DNA of 64,000 nucleotides from Tanypteryx hageni (Eukaryota; Arthropoda; Insecta; Odonata; Petaluridae): assembly GCA_028673005.1 (NCBI GenBank), contig CM054113.1:171228837-171292836 (forward strand), written 5' to 3'. Positions within the stretch are counted from its first letter, which is position 1. Each line of letters opens with the position of its first letter. The translations under genes and the position numbers were made by a program. Of this stretch, positions 22,626-34,069 are shown piece after piece. The notes below the pieces were generated by a model, which saw only the letters and a program-made list of their open reading frames with translations, was not told the DNA's origin and ran no database searches.

Positions 22626-23055
22626 CAGTTAACCTTCAAATCGCTTGCACCCTTAGGGAGTGCCTACCTCTGCCATAAGGTAAATCTGCTACTGAATACA
22701 AGATAATTCTACTTATGGTATTAATATGATTAATTTCTTTTCTTTTATGCAAATTTTTTAATTATTTAATTTTCACGGTATAATAAAATTACACAAAATA
22801 AATTTTGATAAAACATAGATTATAAATTTTCCATGGTAACACATTTATTCTAAACTCAAATAATGATTGAATGTTTAATAAAAATTTCATTTCCTATGGT
22901 TTTTGTTTATTTTTGGAGCCAGGAATGAAAAAAGTGAAAACAAAAATCTGTATAACCAAGTTTCCAACTGTGTTAATCAAAACCAGTTGCATTGTTTTGA
23001 TTGAGTAAAACCAAAACTGTGTAAATCAAGTACTGTGTTAATCAAGGGTTACCTG
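22626..23055. mobile_element. Short TA-flanked pogo-type element abutting the Tigger
   Basis: The left end CAGTTAACCTTCAAATC and the complement of the right end, CAGGTAACCCTTGATTAAC, form an imperfect inverted pair. TA is present at 22624-22625 and 23056-23057. It has 430 bp and no coding. It shares the TA at 22624-22625 with the Tigger. Confidence 0.55.
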
Positions 23056-23477
23056 TACTTTATTTTAGGATTATATTCAAGTAATCTGATGTTTTTTCAT
23101 AATTACAATAGAAACACATCTTATTAAATGCCTTGGAAAACATTGTTCACGAGATCACAAGATTCAAATATGACTTGAAAAAATAAAACTATGTCTTTGC
23201 CTCAAAATCAAAACTCAACTCAAAGTAGAGATACTATATCAGCAACATATGAAGAAAAACATCATTGGCCCCACAATCATTCTTGCAAAATTAACTCAGC
23301 AGACTTAATATTTAAAACAAGATTACTAAATAAAAAATTGGTAATAATATGACACTTTTTCTGACAAAACTTTCATTTTTATAACTGAAACCAGAGAAAG
23401 CTACAACCAAGTATTAATGAAGGTGAGGAGGTGCCGAATTGGCTTTACAAATGTAAAGCATTAAATTTGTGTATATA

Positions 23478-24575
23478 CTGTATTTCTCGGCATATAAGAT
23501 GTACCAGGGTGTTAGACACACCCCGGTTTTTTTCAGGAAAGAAAGTATTTTGGTTCACCAAGGCATTTAGGAAGGGCCATGTCGTGTATCATTTCCAGCC
23601 ATGAATAAGTCTGTATCCGGCAACATTAACAGAAAATATTATGGCATGATAACAGTTAAATATAACATAACATAAAGTTAAATATAGCGTTTTAGATAAC
23701 TTCATTCATAAAGTAAATAGGGATGATCTAAATCATAAATAATTGCTTCGAGACTTGTATAGCTTAGCTAAATGTGCCCTGCGTGAACTCTGCAGTCATA
23801 TTAATTAAAGCTGTCCGAGTCCGTTGCACATGTCGCACCTATAGATACCCTCTACCGATAGTACTTACTTAAACTTAAAGATGATAATTTAATATAATGG
23901 GATAAATAATAAATGGAATGCATATGTAATAATGATACGTTTGCTCAACTAGTCCTTTTTATTCTGCAACTCTTTTTCTATCCCATCAGCTTCAGTTTTT
24001 CCTCGTTTTCTCCATTCACGAATAACTTTTTTCTTTGGAAGGTGGACAGAAATTACGTGCTGCTAGTCGGTTTCGTGCATCTTTTGCATATTGAATCACT
24101 TAAGCTAATAGCATAGGTATATCTTTTCACTTTTGTTGCCATTGCGATCTCAATACTCGTAACATTATTTATCCTAGATACGTATAAAATATTTATGGCA
24201 TCTACATGAATTCTACTGTTCCGTGGCATTATTTGCGCTATTCAATGGGCTCATTAGGGACTAAATGTGCCAAAATTGTGATCACTATGACCGAACATGT
24301 ATTAAAGCGTAATAATGAAAATGCATCCTCAGAATTCACGTTACATAAGTTATTACTGTATATATTAATATATTTTTCACTGTTAATTATTAATAATGTA
24401 TATTTTATTGTTTTTGCGATGAATGACTGCCAATTATTCCATTTTGGAGACGAGTGTGCTCATTAGTGTCAGTATTGAGAACAGTAATAATCTTACCTTT
24501 GGCATAGAAGATGCAGGCTGATTTTGGAAGTCATTTTTTCTGGAAAAAAAGCGTCTTATATGTCGAGAAATACGG
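23478..24575 (-). mobile_element. Pogo-like (POGK-type) element, internally deleted
   Basis: The ends CTGTATTTCTCGGCATATAAG and, reversed, CCGTATTTCTCGACATATAAG are flanked by TA. It is homologous, in reverse, to 47589-49473. On the minus strand near 24140 it retains a broken version of the N-terminal DNA-binding segment of a pogo-type transposase (MATKVKRYTYAIS). The rest of the transposase is absent. Confidence 0.75.
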
Positions 24576-24643
24576 TATATATAGTTGTTGGCTAACCCCA
24601 TTTTAATTGATTTAGTTTATTTATCTTTGATGAATCTTTTCAG

Positions 24644-24759
24644 GAATGCTCAATGGTCATAATTCTATAGGCATGGGTGCCCCGGTATTGCAGCCTAATC
24701 AAGGTTCATTTTCTGGTACAGCACCCCAGCAATCTGCAGGTCTAGGAGGAAATAAAACG
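24644..24759 (+). CDS. CLINT1: EpsinR/CLINT1 exon after the Tel2 exon
   Basis: A 116-bp exon lies between TCTTTTCAG and GTAAAA, entering in phase 1 and leaving in phase 0. Joined to the exon ending at 1649 it reads G-MLNGHNSIGMGAPVLQPNQ and continues to QSAGLGGNKT. The Gly/Met/Gln-rich composition is typical of the EpsinR C-terminal region. About 23 kb of intron, filled largely by transposons, the Tel2 exon and cytochrome c, separate it from the previous EpsinR exon. Confidence 0.75.
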
Positions 24760-24761
24760 GT

Positions 24762-25371
24762 AAAAAGAATTGTTAACCAAAGATTTAACTATAGTTTCCT
24801 TGAAAAATCAATGGGCTTCACATAATTTGAAAGTTATATCGAATTGCTTACTAAGCTATATCTGAATGTTAATGTTATTAGCTTGTTAATTGTTATTTAC
24901 CAAATATTGTGTAAACACTAACCACCTGAATGGCTTGCTTGACTAAGCTGGTCTTTCCAGTTGCAGTTCTGATGCTAACACTCGCTCCCAAATAGAACTA
25001 CATTGCAAATTGTGATATTTTTTCAATGTAAACTTTCCCCCTTGTTTTCCTTTCCAAAGCAGCAAACCCTTGTCAATAATAATTTCTTTCTCTGGTAAAT
25101 GCTTTGTAGTGGTTAGATTAATAAATAATCTACATTTTCTCCAATTAGATGAAAAATTGATCTAAAACTGGTTTTTAAAGGATTTTTTTCTTTCACTAAT
25201 ATTATCATGGATCATAATGTAGAATGAGAAAATGTAATTTTGCTCAATGTCTTTGGAAATGTTGACTTTTCTACCAAAGATAATCAAGAAAAATACATCC
25301 TAATAGTCTGTTTGTGGATGTTGTAATGTAAATAATGATTTATCTTTTTGATTTTTATTAGTTCTGTTATG
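24762..25371. other. Intronic DNA, nothing recognised
   Basis: AT-rich, without open frames of interest or paired repeats. Confidence 0.35.
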
Positions 25372-25373
25372 TA

Positions 25374-27484
25374 CAGGCATGCCTCGCTTAGTGCATGAGA
25401 GGCGTTCCAAGACATCTGTGCACTATCAGAAATTGCACTAAAAGAACAGTTTTTAACATAGCACTTAACCCAGTTGATTTACTCTTCAGAAATTTTACCA
25501 TTTTTATCTTGCAACTTATATAATGATAGGGCATTTTTATATATTAATTTAACGTAAAGAAAATGAATTACCGTATTTACTCGTGTAATACCTGCAATTT
25601 TTTCCCCGCAAGTTCCCATCAAAAAAGGGGGTACAGACATTAAACAATATTTGCCCTTCATCTATTGAGGGTAGGCCACCCACGAATCGCCTACTAACAC
25701 TGCGTGCCTGGCGTGAGATGAGTATTAATTTTCTTCAGTAGGCACAATATGCTGTGCATTTTATTTTCTCGATTTTTAACCAAGGTATTTTTTAATGCGT
25801 AAAATATTATAATAAACACTATATTTATCAAGTATTTAAAAATATTCCTTGCCAGCTGTCAGTAGTAAACCCAAATCACATAAATTTCTATGTAAATAGA
25901 AGTGTCATTCATTCTCATAGAAAAGGTGATGTAAGAGAAATAACTGATTTGTATATATTTTTCATTAAAAACAAACGAATTCTGTTAGATTGGCTTTTAA
26001 TTCGTGACATGCTCAAATCACATTTTTCCATAAGTGAATTTTTTTGGGTTCCATTTACGTTATGCAATCCTAAAAGAATATATGTACTTCTAATAATCGG
26101 TATAAAAGCAAAGAACACAATCTTGTGATGGAAATGTGTCACTAAATACCTGTTGGAATTGTTGTTTGTGCTTTCCGAAAGCTGTAATTGATACATTTTA
26201 ATGAAGTTGATAGTCTTCAGCGTGACTTGGTGGAATGATTCCATAATTAAATAATGATACATTTTACCCACAGAAATGTGAGAAACGCTTCTAAGTAACC
26301 TGTCGCAGTACGTCTAGTGACTGGTTTATTTATGCTATTATGTGATCTCTGAGGGATTTGACACGGGGATTTATTTTGACCATGAGCTGTTTACATTTAT
26401 TTATGTAAAATTTGCTCTTTTTCTAGGTGAATAATGGCTGAGTTAGTGCAATTTTGCAAAATTAGCGAAAATTACTCATGTTAAATTAAATTACTTGAGA
26501 ATGTGCAGCGGCTCAAAATTGAAAAATCTTCAGATAAATTATTCAACCGATATTGCTGTAAAATATAAAAATTTTGGAAGTGCAGGCATGACACGAATTA
26601 GTGTTTTTCCAGATTTTTAGCTCTAAAAATGGGGGTGCGGGCATAACCCGTGTGTGGGTATTAAATGAGTTAATACGGTATATGACAATTATTTTTAAAT
26701 AATTATTTATTTTGAACTTATTGGTGTACAACAGCTTCAAAAAACTAATTCTTTATGATGGAAAAATCACAATTTTCTAATAACATTTGCTATGAAAAAA
26801 CATATTATAAAATAAATGAGATATACAAAATATCATAAGTATTTCCAGTATATACTTGGTAAAACATCAATATAGTGTATTATCTTGACATGTTCCTAAA
26901 ATTCTTTATGATTACGAAGATCTTTGATGATGATTGGCCGGCGCAAAAGTAAACAAAATCAGAATACGAGTGATATTACAATTCAGCGCCACCGCAGCTT
27001 CATGCACATAACTATAGCATAGGTACCAACAGCAAAATAACATCAGAATAACAAATGACTAACGATAGTTAAAGTTGTCGTGAACCTAATCTAACCCAAT
27101 CTTAAGCAAAAACCCATTCAAAGCAAACCCAACCCTGCACATCTCAACAGTAATGTTAAGAACTTAAAAACTTCTGATGTTAGCATCACTACAAAAGACT
27201 GTAATTGCGGCAAACCAATGTTAAAACAATAAAAGTGAACGAGTGAAATAGAAATAAAGTTAATAAACGTATAAATAATAACAACTTGTCTTTAATTAGA
27301 GTGGAATGACTATCTCTGAACAGAGAGTGAAGTACAAATGAAGGTGAGAAAAATGCTGGTTCCATAATAAAGGACCGTTGCATTTAGGAGCATTATTTTC
27401 AAAAATTAAAATTTTAGTCCCGAGATGCCAACCGCAAAAATCGAAAATGAGCTAAAAGAACATGCGCTAAACGAGGCATACCTG
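25374..27484. mobile_element. Tigger/pogo-type element with another element nested inside
   Basis: Ends CAGGCATGCCTCGCTTAGTG and, reversed, CAGGTATGCCTCGTTTAGCG are flanked by TA (25372-25373 and 27485-27486). After subtracting the 25571-26678 insertion it is about 1 kb. No transposase was recognised. Confidence 0.8.
25571..26678. mobile_element. ACCGTATTT-type pogo-like element nested in 25374-27484
   Basis: Ends CCGTATTTACTCGTGTAATA and, reversed, CCGTATTAACTCATTTAATA are flanked by TA (25569-25570 and 26679-26680). Subterminal GGGGGTRCRGRCAT stretches are also inverted. Length 1108 bp; no recognisable coding. Confidence 0.75.
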
Positions 27485-27682
27485 TACTCAGTTCTTAGGT
27501 TTTATGGTATTTAACGAAATAGACTCGGGGTTACTCTGTCTGAAACACGTTTTTGTTTCTGTTGCTATCATTTCATGGAAGTCATCAGTAAGTAAATGTC
27601 GAAAAGAAAACATTGGAAGGATTTTTAACTTGTGCACTGGTGCCTCATTAATCTTTAATTATAAATTTAGTTGATGGTGAAC

Positions 27683-28156
27683 CAGGAGTGTAACTTGGAA
27701 GGTGCAGGCCCACGCAGTGTGTGGGGGCCCCATGCTTTTTGGGTCCTTGAAAACATGCTTAAAAGACTCAATAAATTCAATGAAGAAAAAATTGAAGAAT
27801 ATTCACAAAATTTTATGAAAACATATTACAAATTTATTGACCATGATCTTTGTGCAAAACCTCTCTCACTATCATCACCGTTTTGAAAAATGAGAATGAA
27901 AACTCTATAGACAGCAAGGAACTATTAAATACAGACTAGCAACAATCGATAGCAATGTATGCGTAGCTTTGACCGTATGTTTGACTTTGCCAGAATCTGT
28001 CATCAAATGGTAGATCTTTTTCGTTATTTAATTTAATAATAAGCTACTTGCACACCTTTGTGACCATTAGTAGATTAAAGTATTTATCATTTCTTTCAAT
28101 AGAAAATTCAGAAGCATGCATAATGAAAACTGGTAAGTGATACAGAGAAAATCTTC
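27683..28156 (+). pseudogene. hAT relic, 5' end plus C-terminal coding remains
   Basis: It starts with CAGGAGTGTAACTTGG, a hAT-type end. A short open part follows (EYSQNFMKTYYKFIDHDLCA). Then comes a segment that matches 17498-17850 at DNA level (AAATTTATTGACCA, ACAATCGATAGCA, TCTTTCAATAGAAAA) with many stops. It is an internally deleted, dead copy. It ends next to a hAT MITE inserted at 28165. Confidence 0.6.
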
Positions 28157-28164
28157 GTCTAGGT

Positions 28165-28498
28165 CAGTGGAGTCCAACCTTTTTACATGGCAGGCTGCAT
28201 TCATAGTTGTGAATGCTTCAGAGGGCCGCATTGGAAGTCACGAGAGCTTCGGCGAGCCAGATGAGTGTTTACATTAGAAGTTATCAAGCGATTCTGTGGT
28301 CTCATATTAGCGTAAATCAAGTCTAAATAAATTACTTGTGTTAAAGCTCCACCAGAAAAGGTCTTGAGATGATAATTATACTAAAAAAATATGAAATTGT
28401 CTATATCAAATTTTACCGATCACCTTTTCATCACAGCTTCGAGGGCTACATAGAGTGCTCTCGGGGGGCGCATTTGGCCCATGGGTTGGGAACCTCTG
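28165..28498. mobile_element. hAT MITE (334 bp) with perfect 8-bp target duplication
   Basis: The left end CAGTGGAGTCCAACC and the complement of the right end, CAGAGGTTCCCAACC, are bounded by GTCTAGGT on both sides (28157-28164 and 28499-28506). Subterminal GGGCCGCAT and TTTGGCCCATG stretches are shared in style with the MITEs at 35223 and 45301. No coding. Confidence 0.9.
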
Positions 28499-28506
28499 GT
28501 CTAGGT

Positions 28507-29538
28507 GATTTGCCAGTTTAGTGTAACTGCATATGATTAACTGAGATATTTATGCATCACATCTGTCCACATACTATTTACGAAATTTTGAATGGAAATT
28601 TTTTAAACATTTAGAATTAAAATTAATTCTTAATAAATTATTATATTATTAAAATTAAAGAATTTTTGTGGAAGAATGGTAAAAATCTTTGACGATATAT
28701 TTTTCCTCCAAAACAACAAAGTATTATAAAATGAATACGAATTATGTTGTTGTAAGTGTGGTTGTTTCTCGTCTATTAATATCCCATGCACCCATAATAT
28801 CCCTTTATTCACAATCATTTTGAAGTACAGAAGTCAAATGTTGCAATCCCAATAAACAAAAAAACATTTTGTTGCGCTGCGAAAAGAACAGAGACACATC
28901 AATCCGGTACGAAATACATTTATGCGCATGTCTGATTTCGTTCATCCAACTCCGGAACAAAATTCGCTGACAAGGGGAGGGTACAGACTGTAACTCCCAG
29001 ATTCGGTTCATCTTCTACCAATGGAGAGTTTAGGTCAACATAAGAATACCTTTTCGAAATTTCGGGCCAGTGGCTTTAGTTTGGAATGAAATTTCCGAAT
29101 CCAAGTGGAGTCCGGAACAAAATCCTCCTAGTCCATCGTTGGCAGAGTCCGAGGAACCATTGAGCCTTGAAGGTCCATAATGAAATAGTCCAAGGAATGA
29201 GATTTTTTTAAGGTCGTGGATTCGTACCACCTGGTTCCAGCGCTGGATTTGTTTTAATGGAACAAATCCTCCGGAAATGACACAACACTACTGTATAGTA
29301 TAAATGCCTAGGTGGAATGGAATGCATGGCTTTAAACACTTGGGTGTTTAATGACAATAAGTTTTATATTATTAAACAAATTTAGTGGAATCTCCATCAA
29401 GGTACAGCACTGTTAATTTCATTAAAGAAAATTAGTTTTATTAAACTTTTGATTAAACATTTTTGTTTCATATTTTCATTTGGTGAAATAATGAAACTAA
29501 TTACATTTGGCTCAACTTAGTGATATTTTTCCATTCCA
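28507..29538. other. Intronic DNA, nothing recognised
   Basis: The 28960-29260 part is less AT-rich than its surroundings and may be an old repeat. No inverted ends or protein similarity were found. Confidence 0.3.
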
Positions 29539-29539
29539 G

Positions 29540-29563
29540 ATGAAGGAAGAAGAAAATAAAACA
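29540..29563 (+). CDS. CLINT1: Candidate 24-bp EpsinR microexon
   Basis: Between TTTTTCCATTCCAG and GTAAGA lies ATGAAGGAAGAAGAAAATAA followed by AACA, coding MKEEENKT in phase 0. This is compatible with the phase-0 donor at 24759 and the phase-0 acceptor at 30046. Inclusion would add eight charged residues; skipping keeps the frame. Both splice sites are good, but an exon this short needs transcript evidence. Confidence 0.5.
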
Positions 29564-30045
29564 GTAAGAATTTCACTTTAACCTTTAAACGCCGGATTTA
29601 TTTAGGAGAAATTTGTTCATTTTATGGAAAAATGACGTATCTCATGAATTATTGGTACTAAAATGTTCAAATAAAAAGCATTTTATTGTAAAAATAATGA
29701 AGAATTGCATACTTCTGATTTGTAAGGGAAAGAATCGTCAAAAAAATATTATGAAAAATATATGTCCATGAACTATTGCATTTTGTGTGCCCATACAGGC
29801 ACATTCAGCATTTAAAGGTTAAAAAAAAACAGTTAAATACAATCTAGGTTCCATTGTACTGCAGTGTTCTCACCTGAGGATGTTGCAGTGCAATGAAAAC
29901 TATTTCGTATTAAAGTGATTTTTTTTAAAGTGAAATTGTATATGTTATATGTTATGTATAAAATCTGATGAAGTAATTTTATGTTACTAGTAAGAAAAAA
30001 TATTTGCATGTATAATTATTTATGACTACTGTTTGTTCATTACAG

Positions 30046-30253
30046 CAAATTGGTAGTACTTGGATTAACTCTGGAGGCTTGGATATAAATATAGATAATT
30101 TATCCATAACTGGGCGAGGAAGTGGAGGTGGGGCTGGTAATAGTACCCCCATGAATCAAATGGTGGCCACTGGTGCTGCTGTCCCCCGTGTCAGTCAAGT
30201 ACCCTCTGTTGCTGCTTTCCCTGGTGCCACAGTAGGCTCTGTGCCTTATCCAG
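30046..30253 (+). CDS. CLINT1: EpsinR/CLINT1 exon with TW..SGGLDINIDNL motif
   Basis: A 208-bp exon lies between TTCATTACAG and GTTGGT, from phase 0 to phase 1. It codes QIGSTWINSGGLDINIDNLS and then STPMNQMVATGAAVP. This matches the vertebrate CLINT1 segment STWSDPSVNISLDNLLPG followed by SLNTMIQ, and it is the strongest evidence for the identity of the gene. The remainder is Ala/Gly/Pro/Val-rich and disordered. The donor GTTGGT is a little weak. Confidence 0.85.
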
Positions 30254-31108
30254 GTTGGTGCCCCTTAAAAGTCATTCAGTGAAAAATGCTTCCTGTTGAT
30301 TTATTAATGTTAAAAACTATTTTAAATTCTTTTATTTAATGCAAATGCTAATGGAATCTTGTTTAGCCTTTAATGGGCAATAGACAAAATTTTATGAGAC
30401 TGTAGAACATTTTTAACACCCTGTAACCAACAAAAAAGAAAAGAATATCCTTTCCTACACAGATGAAGAAAATTATTGCTCAGGTCTACATTTTTCAAAT
30501 TGTTTAAATATTTAGTCTGGACTACAAAATAATTCTACTATAAAAATTCCATCCAGTTACGAAGCAACTTGGTTTCAGTTTCATGTAGCAGAAACGGCAT
30601 AAGAAATAGTACCATAATAGAGGTATTGTTTCTGTGGTCTTAGCTTCAGAGGAATAAAATAAAACCAAAATTTACCACGGTCCACTTGAGTACTTTGTTG
30701 CATTGAAGAAGAGTTCCATAACACAGCAGTTGTGGAGCACTCCCTGGTGGGATCACAATAATTCCCATCCATTCTGAACAGAGAACCTTGACTTCTGTGA
30801 AGAGATTTTGTTTGGTGCTTTGTAAACACTTGAGAAGGCTTGCCACTTGAGAATTCTTATAGCAGATCCCAGGTGGTGATTGTATTGAGTCAATAAAATC
30901 ATCCCATTATACAAACATGATCATCATATATGAGCATGGCTCTCAGGAAATGTGAGCGACAAAGAGAAAAAAATGATGGGCTAATTAGAGGGAAATATGC
31001 TCATAGAGGGATTTTCCCTCGTTTTAGCACATTTTCTTAAAAGAAAAAAATGTGCTTATGTGATCACTCTGTCAGAGGACAATCAACTTTTTTGTTTTAA
31101 GAGATATT
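30254..31108. other. Intronic DNA, nothing recognised
   Basis: AT-rich sequence without recognisable genes or paired repeats. Confidence 0.35.
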
Positions 31109-31540
31109 TGGAAAATTCTTTTTGAATTAGATAGTTCTTATAAAGCCATTAAATTTTCACTGATTGAACTTTCACAGTAGTTCATAGATTTTCCACTAGA
31201 TGGCATCAAATTCAGAAAATCCTAAACTTTGAAAGTGGTATTGTGGCCAAACTAATAGAAATATCAGAAAAGTTCTTTTTGAATTAGATAGCACTTATCA
31301 TTCTATGAATTTCCCATTGAATGGATTTTCCATGTAGTTCATAGATTTTCTGCTAGGTAGCTTCAAATTCAACTTTTCCTTTTAAGATATAATTGGAAAG
31401 TTCTTTTTGAATTAGATAGCTCTTATCAATGTATGAATTTCCCATTGATTGGCTTTTCCATGTAGTTTGTAGATTTTCTACTAGATGGCTTCAATATCGA
31501 AAAATTCATAATTTTGGAGTGGTATTGTAACCAAACTACT
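31109..31540. repeat. Degenerate tandem repeat, about three units of 128-155 bp
   Basis: The sequence TTCTTTTTGAATTAGATAG starts units at about 31116, 31272 and 31400. Each is followed by a TATGAATTTCCCATTGA-type stretch, TAGTTCATAGATTTTC and TAGATGGCTTCAA. Unit length varies and copies are diverged. Function unknown. Confidence 0.65.
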
Positions 31541-31741
31541 GAAGCTAGAGGAGTGAAGTTTTCACTGATGGGAAAATTCTCATGAGGATCTACATTCTAA
31601 TGATGTGGGTTATCCTCTCTTCATAGGAGGAGGCAAATCAGAACCCTGAAAATTCTAAGAAAACGTGCTTCCACCTCCTGCTTTAGCATATCTTACTTCT
31701 TTACTAATAAGAGTACTGTGAAATCAGTGTAATCAGTTTAA

Positions 31742-33269
31742 TCCTTTTATTGCCAGCCGGCCGATCTGTCGGCCCCCACTGCATTTGTGAAAACTGCTAC
31801 CGGCCGATCTGTCGGCCGTGTTTTTTTCACTGAGACAAGCTTCTTAATGAAAGTCATGGTCCCTGTTATTGGTGATGTTTTTGCTTTTGAATCATCACAA
31901 ACCCTATAAGGATTGCTTGAGTTGCAATTTTTTTCATCTTTAAGATCTTTGCCTGTCTCACAGTCAGTAGCTTGTATAACTTGTCTTATGTTTTCGGGTG
32001 TACATTAGAGCAGTGTTTTCAATTGGCTGTAACTTTTTGTTTTATGTGTCTGATCTGTGGTTTTTTTATGTGAAAAAGCAGATTATTCATCTCATATAAT
32101 TGCAATATATACCAAGCAAACATTATCATCGATGGGAAATAAAATTTTGGATTTTGTGTGATTCTGACCTTCACTACTGTTTGGCATTCTTATTTTGTTG
32201 ACATATAGTGCAATCATTCATGCTGAATTATTCCTAATGCTTTCTTCCTCCTTTCATATATACTTAAATGTCTCTGCTAATTGTGTTTTTCTTTTTTTTA
32301 TTAAAATAATTTTTGGGTCATTTTTTATGCTAATCTCCTGAAAATCAATATGCCAAACTTTGAGAAAGATATATTTGATCATTGAATTTCTTGACGAAAA
32401 CAGCAATATTATTGAGAGTGAATTGCTTAGTGACAGCGAAAATGATTTGGTAACAGATGATGATGATGACTTTATATTAATGCTAAACATAAATTTTTAT
32501 TTTTTAAAGTGCAAAATGAAAAGCAATAATTTTTATAAAAATAAATGTGCTATTCAAAACATCATAGTATTTACAAAACTTAATATTTATCGTAGCATCA
32601 GTGCTAGCATAAACAGTGCAAGTTGTTGAAGATTCAGATTGTTTGTCTGTGTTTCATTGCCATGCTGGGAATTTTAAAATACAGTACTGTATTTAAAAAG
32701 TTCCAAATAATTATATTTTTAATATTTTAGTGTTATATTTTTTCAATGCATTTGTAATTAAATTTTCTTTATTATTTTGTAATAACTATTAGAGCAAGTA
32801 TTAGATGTACTGTATTTTCTGGTCTATACACACGTTATCTATACAAAAAATATAAAAATCAGGAAAAAACCATGCGCGTTACACAAAGGAAGATAAAATT
32901 TTATTGAAATTTATGCATATTAACTTTTACAATTCATTCGAAACCATAAAAATCATTGCCTGAGTCAATGTCAAATGATTTAATAACACTCATAATTTGG
33001 TCAGGCACATTTGAAACTTCATTTTCACAAGAATCACTTTCATCATCTTCAAATTCTTCCGTGTCTGTCATAAGTGTATCACTATGAGCCTTTTCAAAAC
33101 CGTTTTTTACACAACTAGACATCACAGATTCCCAACTCTCAGCAATCCATTTACACATTTCTGCATAGGATGGTCTTTTCACTTTCCCAGAGTTAGTTGT
33201 TGCACCTTTGCAAAAATGACCACGGCATTTCTGGCTATACCCGTCGGATATGGCGTGGCAGTAAAAGGG
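31742..33269. mobile_element. piggyBac-type element with TTAA duplication
   Basis: The left end TCCTTTTATTGCCAGCC and the complement of the right end, CCCTTTTACTGCCACGCC, are flanked by TTAA (31738-31741 and 33270-33273), the hallmark of piggyBac insertion. Just inside the left end the 18-bp palindrome CCGGCCGATCTGTCGGCC occurs twice, 43 bp apart (31757 and 31800). An acidic frame at 32360-32480 (SELLSDSENDLVTDDDDDF) could be a remnant of a piggyBac N terminus, but that is a guess. A pogo fragment lies inside at 32810. Confidence 0.7.
32810..33205 (-). pseudogene. Pogo/Tigger transposase C-terminal fragment
   Basis: It starts with a CTGTATTTTCTGGTCTATAC transposon end after TA. On the minus strand it codes VKRPSYAEMCKWIAESWESV and a further acidic tail ending NDFYGFE. 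This matches the C-terminal segment of POGK-type pogo transposases (KRPxYxxxxxWIxxxWxxI). The catalytic domain and second end are missing. It was probably carried or truncated inside the piggyBac-type element. Confidence 0.65.
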
Positions 33270-33273
33270 TTAA

Positions 33274-33796
33274 TATTTTTAGTGCTTTTTATGAAAAAAA
33301 ATCACTTATGTATTTGGCTTGTCTGTCTCCCAACCCAACCGCCCATCCTTTTGGGCATTATCTCTGGAATCCTTCAACATGTAGTCGCCAAATTTTCAGA
33401 GTATTGTAGGCTATATGAGGGCTACACATGGTACATATTTGGTGGATCTAGAATGAGCTGCCGAGGAGTAATCTATGTCTTTTTCCAACCCCTAGTTTCA
33501 ATTCTATCTCCATAAGAAATGCATGAAATCATTGCAGGGCATTATAAATTTGCATTCTCAAATTAGTTAAAATTATGATATGAGCTCAGGATTAAAGACT
33601 GAGGTTTATATTTTTTGAGCAAATGCTTTTTTAAAATTAAAAAAGCTGGAAATATTTCCAGTTTTTGACAATGTGAAATAAAACTCCTGTATCAACGAGT
33701 CCACTGCTTTTAAATGGGGAAAATAATATTACATAGCATTGATGTAATGTTGGTGATTCTCTCCTCCTTGTCCTTTAGATATTTCGTATATTTAAT
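33274..33796. other. Intronic DNA, nothing recognised
   Basis: Contains a + strand frame (33084-33515) that continues out of the transposon and shows no recognisable protein similarity. Confidence 0.3.
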
Positions 33797-33960
33797 TTAA
33801 TTTTGCTTAATCAGGGTTTCTCCCACTAAGGAAAGTGTTATGTTCAATTTGTCAATGTCATCTTCAGAAAATTCCTCACCACTAGAAGAAACTTTTTCCG
33901 TTGGTGAGTTACTCAATGAAGGGCTTGGAATATCTTCACTCACGTCATCAGCACTCTGAT
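33797..33960 (-). CDS. Possible C-terminal exon of an unknown minus-strand gene
   Basis: The minus strand reads from a TTTTTATATCAG acceptor into SADDVSEDIPSPSLSNSPTE and further acidic, Ser-rich sequence, ending LSLVGETLIKQN and TAA. The composition is protein-like and unlike translated AT-rich noise. It could equally be the tail of a pogo-type transposase, whose C termini are often acidic and Ser-rich. No upstream exon was identified, so treat it as speculative. Confidence 0.25.
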
Positions 33961-34069
33961 ATAAAAATACAACTGGCATTGTGATTACAGTGTTCAAGAT
34001 GTGCATAACTTGGAAGAAATTGTAGACATTTTGTTTAATGTGTGGAATAAATAATACAGGAATAATCAA

